DNA from: a virus
Virus record (IMG/VR): IMGVR_UViG_3300031952_000151
Location: 1 to 23,662 of that record
Reading direction: 5' to 3' (one strand)
Length of the DNA: 23,662 nucleotides
The position numbers were made by a program, and so were the translations under genes. Shown here one piece after another: positions 21,592-23,662 of the stretch. The notes under the pieces are model-generated. The model ran no database searches. It saw only the letters and a program-made list of their open reading frames with translations, and was not told where the DNA came from. Position 1 is the first letter of the stretch. Every line of letters starts with the position of its first letter.

Positions 21592-23231
21592 ACGAGTTTA
21601 TAAATTTTATTATTTATGATCAATAAATCAACCGTACCTTCTGATAAGTGAGATAGAGCTTCATTTGGTGAATTTATTATAGGTTCTCCATGACCATTAA
21701 AACTTGTATTCATCAATACTGGTATATTTGTTTTTTCATTGAATTTACTTAGTATTTTATGAAACAATGAATGATGATCTTTATTCACCACCTGTGGTCT
21801 AGCAGTATTATCATGAAAATTTATGACTGCTGAAATTTTATTAACCCATTCTTCACGTACGGTATAACACAATGTCATAAATTCGGCTGTATTCTTAGAT
21901 TTATATACATGGCATATATCCTCAATATGTTCTTCCATAATGATTGGTGCAAATGGCATTATTTCATCTCTCTTTAATCGTTTATTAATATATGCGTGTG
22001 TTTCTAACCTAGTTGGTTCAACAACTATAGATCTAGACCCTAAAGCTCTGGGTCCATACTCAGCTGCACCATCAAAAATTCCAATAACTTTTCCATCAAC
22101 TAAATAATTTGCAACATTATCAAAGTCTAACTTTTCCTCTACTATATTTTTACCAAATTTGGATGAAAAATTGTTTATATCTTTTTGTATATCATCATCC
22201 GAGTTTCTTTTTCCAAAAAAAACATTTTTTATTCTGCGATTTGTAAATTCTCCAAGTTCTACACCATATGCAATTGCTGAACCCAAAGACAATCCTTCAT
22301 CTCCCATCGCCGGATACACCCATATATTTTTAAATGAAAGATATTCATTTATTTTTTGATTTAACTTTACATTTGCAAATACACCACCTGCTAAACAAAT
22401 ATTATCAAATGGACCATATTGGTCATATAATGACTTAATATGATTTAAAAGAGTGTTTTCTGTAATATATTGTAAATTATATGCTAAATTTCTTTTTAAA
22501 TCCAAAGCATCGTTTGGATTTAAACCATGTAGAAGTTGTTTAAATTTATTTTCAATGGTGCAAGTTGCTTTTATCATATCATTCTTAACAAAGAAATTTA
22601 ATATACTATGAATTTTATGATCAAACTTACCTTGTGCGGCGAGCCCCATTATTTTGCCTTCGTCCTTTAATGGAGTTAAACCAAATATATAACACATTAA
22701 ATACCACATATTCGCAATACTTCCATGTTTTAGTCTTTCACCCACTTCAATTAATTTGCCATTTTTAACTATATATGTCGCCGATTGATTATCATTTAAA
22801 TTATTAAACCAATTGTATTTTTGATAGTTAGAAATATTTAATTCGGTCCAATTATCATCCCCTATGTCACCACCATCGTATGATACAACCAATGTATTGT
22901 CATTAAATCCAGATGTATAGTAGGCTCCACATGCATGTGCGTAATGATGTCCTATCAATTTTATACTTTTATTTTTTAATACATTTACGATCTCATGATG
23001 TTTATGGTGAATAAACGGTTTTGCAACTGCAAATTTTACGTTTGGGTCTTTTATATCAAAATCAAAATCTTTTTGAATTGCTTCAAAACTATGTGATGGA
23101 AATGCTCCACCAGCATATGCGGATTTTATACGTGAGAATCTCTCCTCGGTATAACACGCGAGTATTTGATTATTTTCAATTAAAGAAAAACCTACATCAT
23201 GTGCGCCGATATAACTTCCTACAATTTTCAT
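21588..23231 (-). CDS. Carbamoyltransferase, NodU/TobZ/CmcH family
   Basis: The 547-aa protein has the full two-domain family architecture. The N-terminal Kae1-like domain starts IVGSYIGAHDVGFSLIENN and holds the metal-binding HHYAHA motif (95-100), VVSYDGGD (115-122) and LAGGVFANVKLN (280-291). The C-terminal YrdC-like domain has GAAEYGPRALGSRSI (388-402), MPFAPIIMEEH (425-435) and NTSFNGHGEPI (508-518). Family members transfer a carbamoyl group from carbamoyl phosphate, via carbamoyl-AMP, to a hydroxyl of a sugar or other small molecule. The length is typical and all main motifs are intact. It overlaps its neighbours on both sides as ATGA, tying it to the heptosyltransferase and the 175-aa protein. 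A glycan on the virion or cell surface is the likely acceptor, but a modified DNA base cannot be excluded. Confidence 0.92.
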   Translation of the reverse strand: MKIVGSYIGAHDVGFSLIENNQILACYTEERFSRIKSAYAGGAFPSHSFEAIQKDFDFDIKDPNVKFAVAKPFIHHKHHEIVNVLKNKSIKLIGHHYAHACGAYYTSGFNDNTLVVSYDGGDIGDDNWTELNISNYQKYNWFNNLNDNQSATYIVKNGKLIEVGERLKHGSIANMWYLMCYIFGLTPLKDEGKIMGLAAQGKFDHKIHSILNFFVKNDMIKATCTIENKFKQLLHGLNPNDALDLKRNLAYNLQYITENTLLNHIKSLYDQYGPFDNICLAGGVFANVKLNQKINEYLSFKNIWVYPAMGDEGLSLGSAIAYGVELGEFTNRRIKNVFFGKRNSDDDIQKDINNFSSKFGKNIVEEKLDFDNVANYLVDGKVIGIFDGAAEYGPRALGSRSIVVEPTRLETHAYINKRLKRDEIMPFAPIIMEEHIEDICHVYKSKNTAEFMTLCYTVREEWVNKISAVINFHDNTARPQVVNKDHHSLFHKILSKFNEKTNIPVLMNTSFNGHGEPIINSPNEALSHLSEGTVDLLIINNKIYKLV

Positions 23232-23662
23232 AAATTATTATCTTTTATAAGACTATCAATTTTTTCTATAACCATTTGTGGTGTAATTGATTTTGTACAC
23301 TCAAACATTTCCTTTTTATCGGATTTTGGACACCATAACCAATCACCTCTGTCAAAATAATTATCGTTCCAACACCCATTACACACATTTTTATTTTGAA
23401 CTCTATATGGAGTTTCAAATTCTGTATAATCATGAGAAAATCCGCTAATTAATGTTACAGGCTTTCCTATTGACCAAGCTAACCATGATAATCCTGATGG
23501 AAGTCCTATAAAAAATGAACTATGATAGATCTGATTGATACGTTCTTCCAAAGAATCATTTCCTGTTAAATCAATAACATTTGTTGGTATATAATTCATA
23601 TGATTTTTGTTTCCAAATGAACTATTTTTATCGATGCATACAACATCAAATCCTTTTGATTT
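23228..23662 (-). CDS. TibC-like autotransporter O-heptosyltransferase, C-terminal part (5' end outside window)
   Basis: The frame is open to the right edge; the in-frame ATG at 23599 is internal, because the upstream codons continue the family sequence (GFDVVCIDKNSSFG). Conserved elements are DLTGNDSLEERINQIYHS, FFIGLPSGLSWLAWSIGKPV, LISGFSHDYTEFETPYRV and the cysteine module CNGCW ... WCPKSDK ... MFECTKSI. In TibC these four cysteines form an iron-binding finger, and here all four are present. The family transfers heptose from ADP-heptose to serines of autotransporter adhesins. In a phage the acceptor is more likely a virion protein or a host surface structure, which is inference. It overlaps the carbamoyltransferase start by ATGA, suggesting the sugar may be carbamoylated. 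Confidence 0.85.
   Translation of the reverse strand, partial: KSKGFDVVCIDKNSSFGNKNHMNYIPTNVIDLTGNDSLEERINQIYHSSFFIGLPSGLSWLAWSIGKPVTLISGFSHDYTEFETPYRVQNKNVCNGCWNDNYFDRGDWLWCPKSDKKEMFECTKSITPQMVIEKIDSLIKDNNL

Noticed and set aside
23021-23233. Plus-strand frame opposite the start of the carbamoyltransferase gene
   Set aside because: The conserved N-terminal motifs of the carbamoyltransferase occupy the other strand; no independent evidence of coding.

Overview
This window is most likely part of a T4-like myovirus genome (class Caudoviricetes). The minus strand carries a recognisable T4-type morphogenesis module: major capsid protein gp23, scaffold gp22, prohead protease gp21, portal gp20, large terminase gp17 and tail sheath gp18. 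The sequence is AT-rich, genes are tightly packed with many ATGA or short overlaps, and no rRNA, tRNA, IS element or CRISPR array is visible. The host cannot be named from the sequence. The protein families resemble those of aquatic T4-like phages more than coliphage T4 itself.

Layout. (1) 1-1951, plus strand: an accessory block. It holds the C-terminal end of a class III nucleotidyl-cyclase-like protein, a small unknown ORF, a DUF3307-type membrane protein, a 45-aa membrane peptide and a Mom-like DNA-modification protein. Two good sigma70-type promoters sit directly against start codons. A bidirectional terminator near 1957-1992 separates this block from the late genes. (2) 2015-16579, minus strand: gp23, gp22, a 154-aa protein, gp21, two unknown proteins, an intein-containing gp20, gp17, a zinc-ribbon protein in the position of the small terminase, an RNA-ligase-like nucleotidyltransferase, a flavodoxin-fold protein and a 96-aa protein. 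A two-gene plus-strand islet (5074-6106) interrupts it. (3) 16604-20976: two terminators, an 80-aa gene and a very large tail sheath gene. (4) 21064-23662, minus strand: a sugar-modification operon with a TibC-like O-heptosyltransferase (cut by the right edge), a NodU/TobZ-type carbamoyltransferase and an unknown 175-aa protein, joined by ATGA overlaps.

How the genes may work together. gp20, gp22, gp21 and gp23 build and mature the head; gp17 (perhaps with its zinc-ribbon neighbour) packages DNA; gp18 forms the contractile sheath. Several non-structural proteins of the late module begin with a short hydrophobic leader ending in L/I-x-E. That resembles T4 capsid-targeting sequences, which gp21 cleaves after L/I-x-E. 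If correct, the RNA-ligase-like protein, the flavoprotein and several small proteins would be packaged in the head and possibly delivered with the DNA. The Mom-like protein and the carbamoyl/heptosyl-transferases suggest modification of DNA and of virion or cell-surface glycans.

The strongest points for a second look are the set of capsid-targeting-like N-termini, the portal intein with an HNH/NUMOD3 endonuclease, the cyclase fragment at the left edge, and a TATTTATA-N4/5-ATG motif. That motif replaces a Shine-Dalgarno sequence in front of four genes, two of which start within 30 nt of a terminator.
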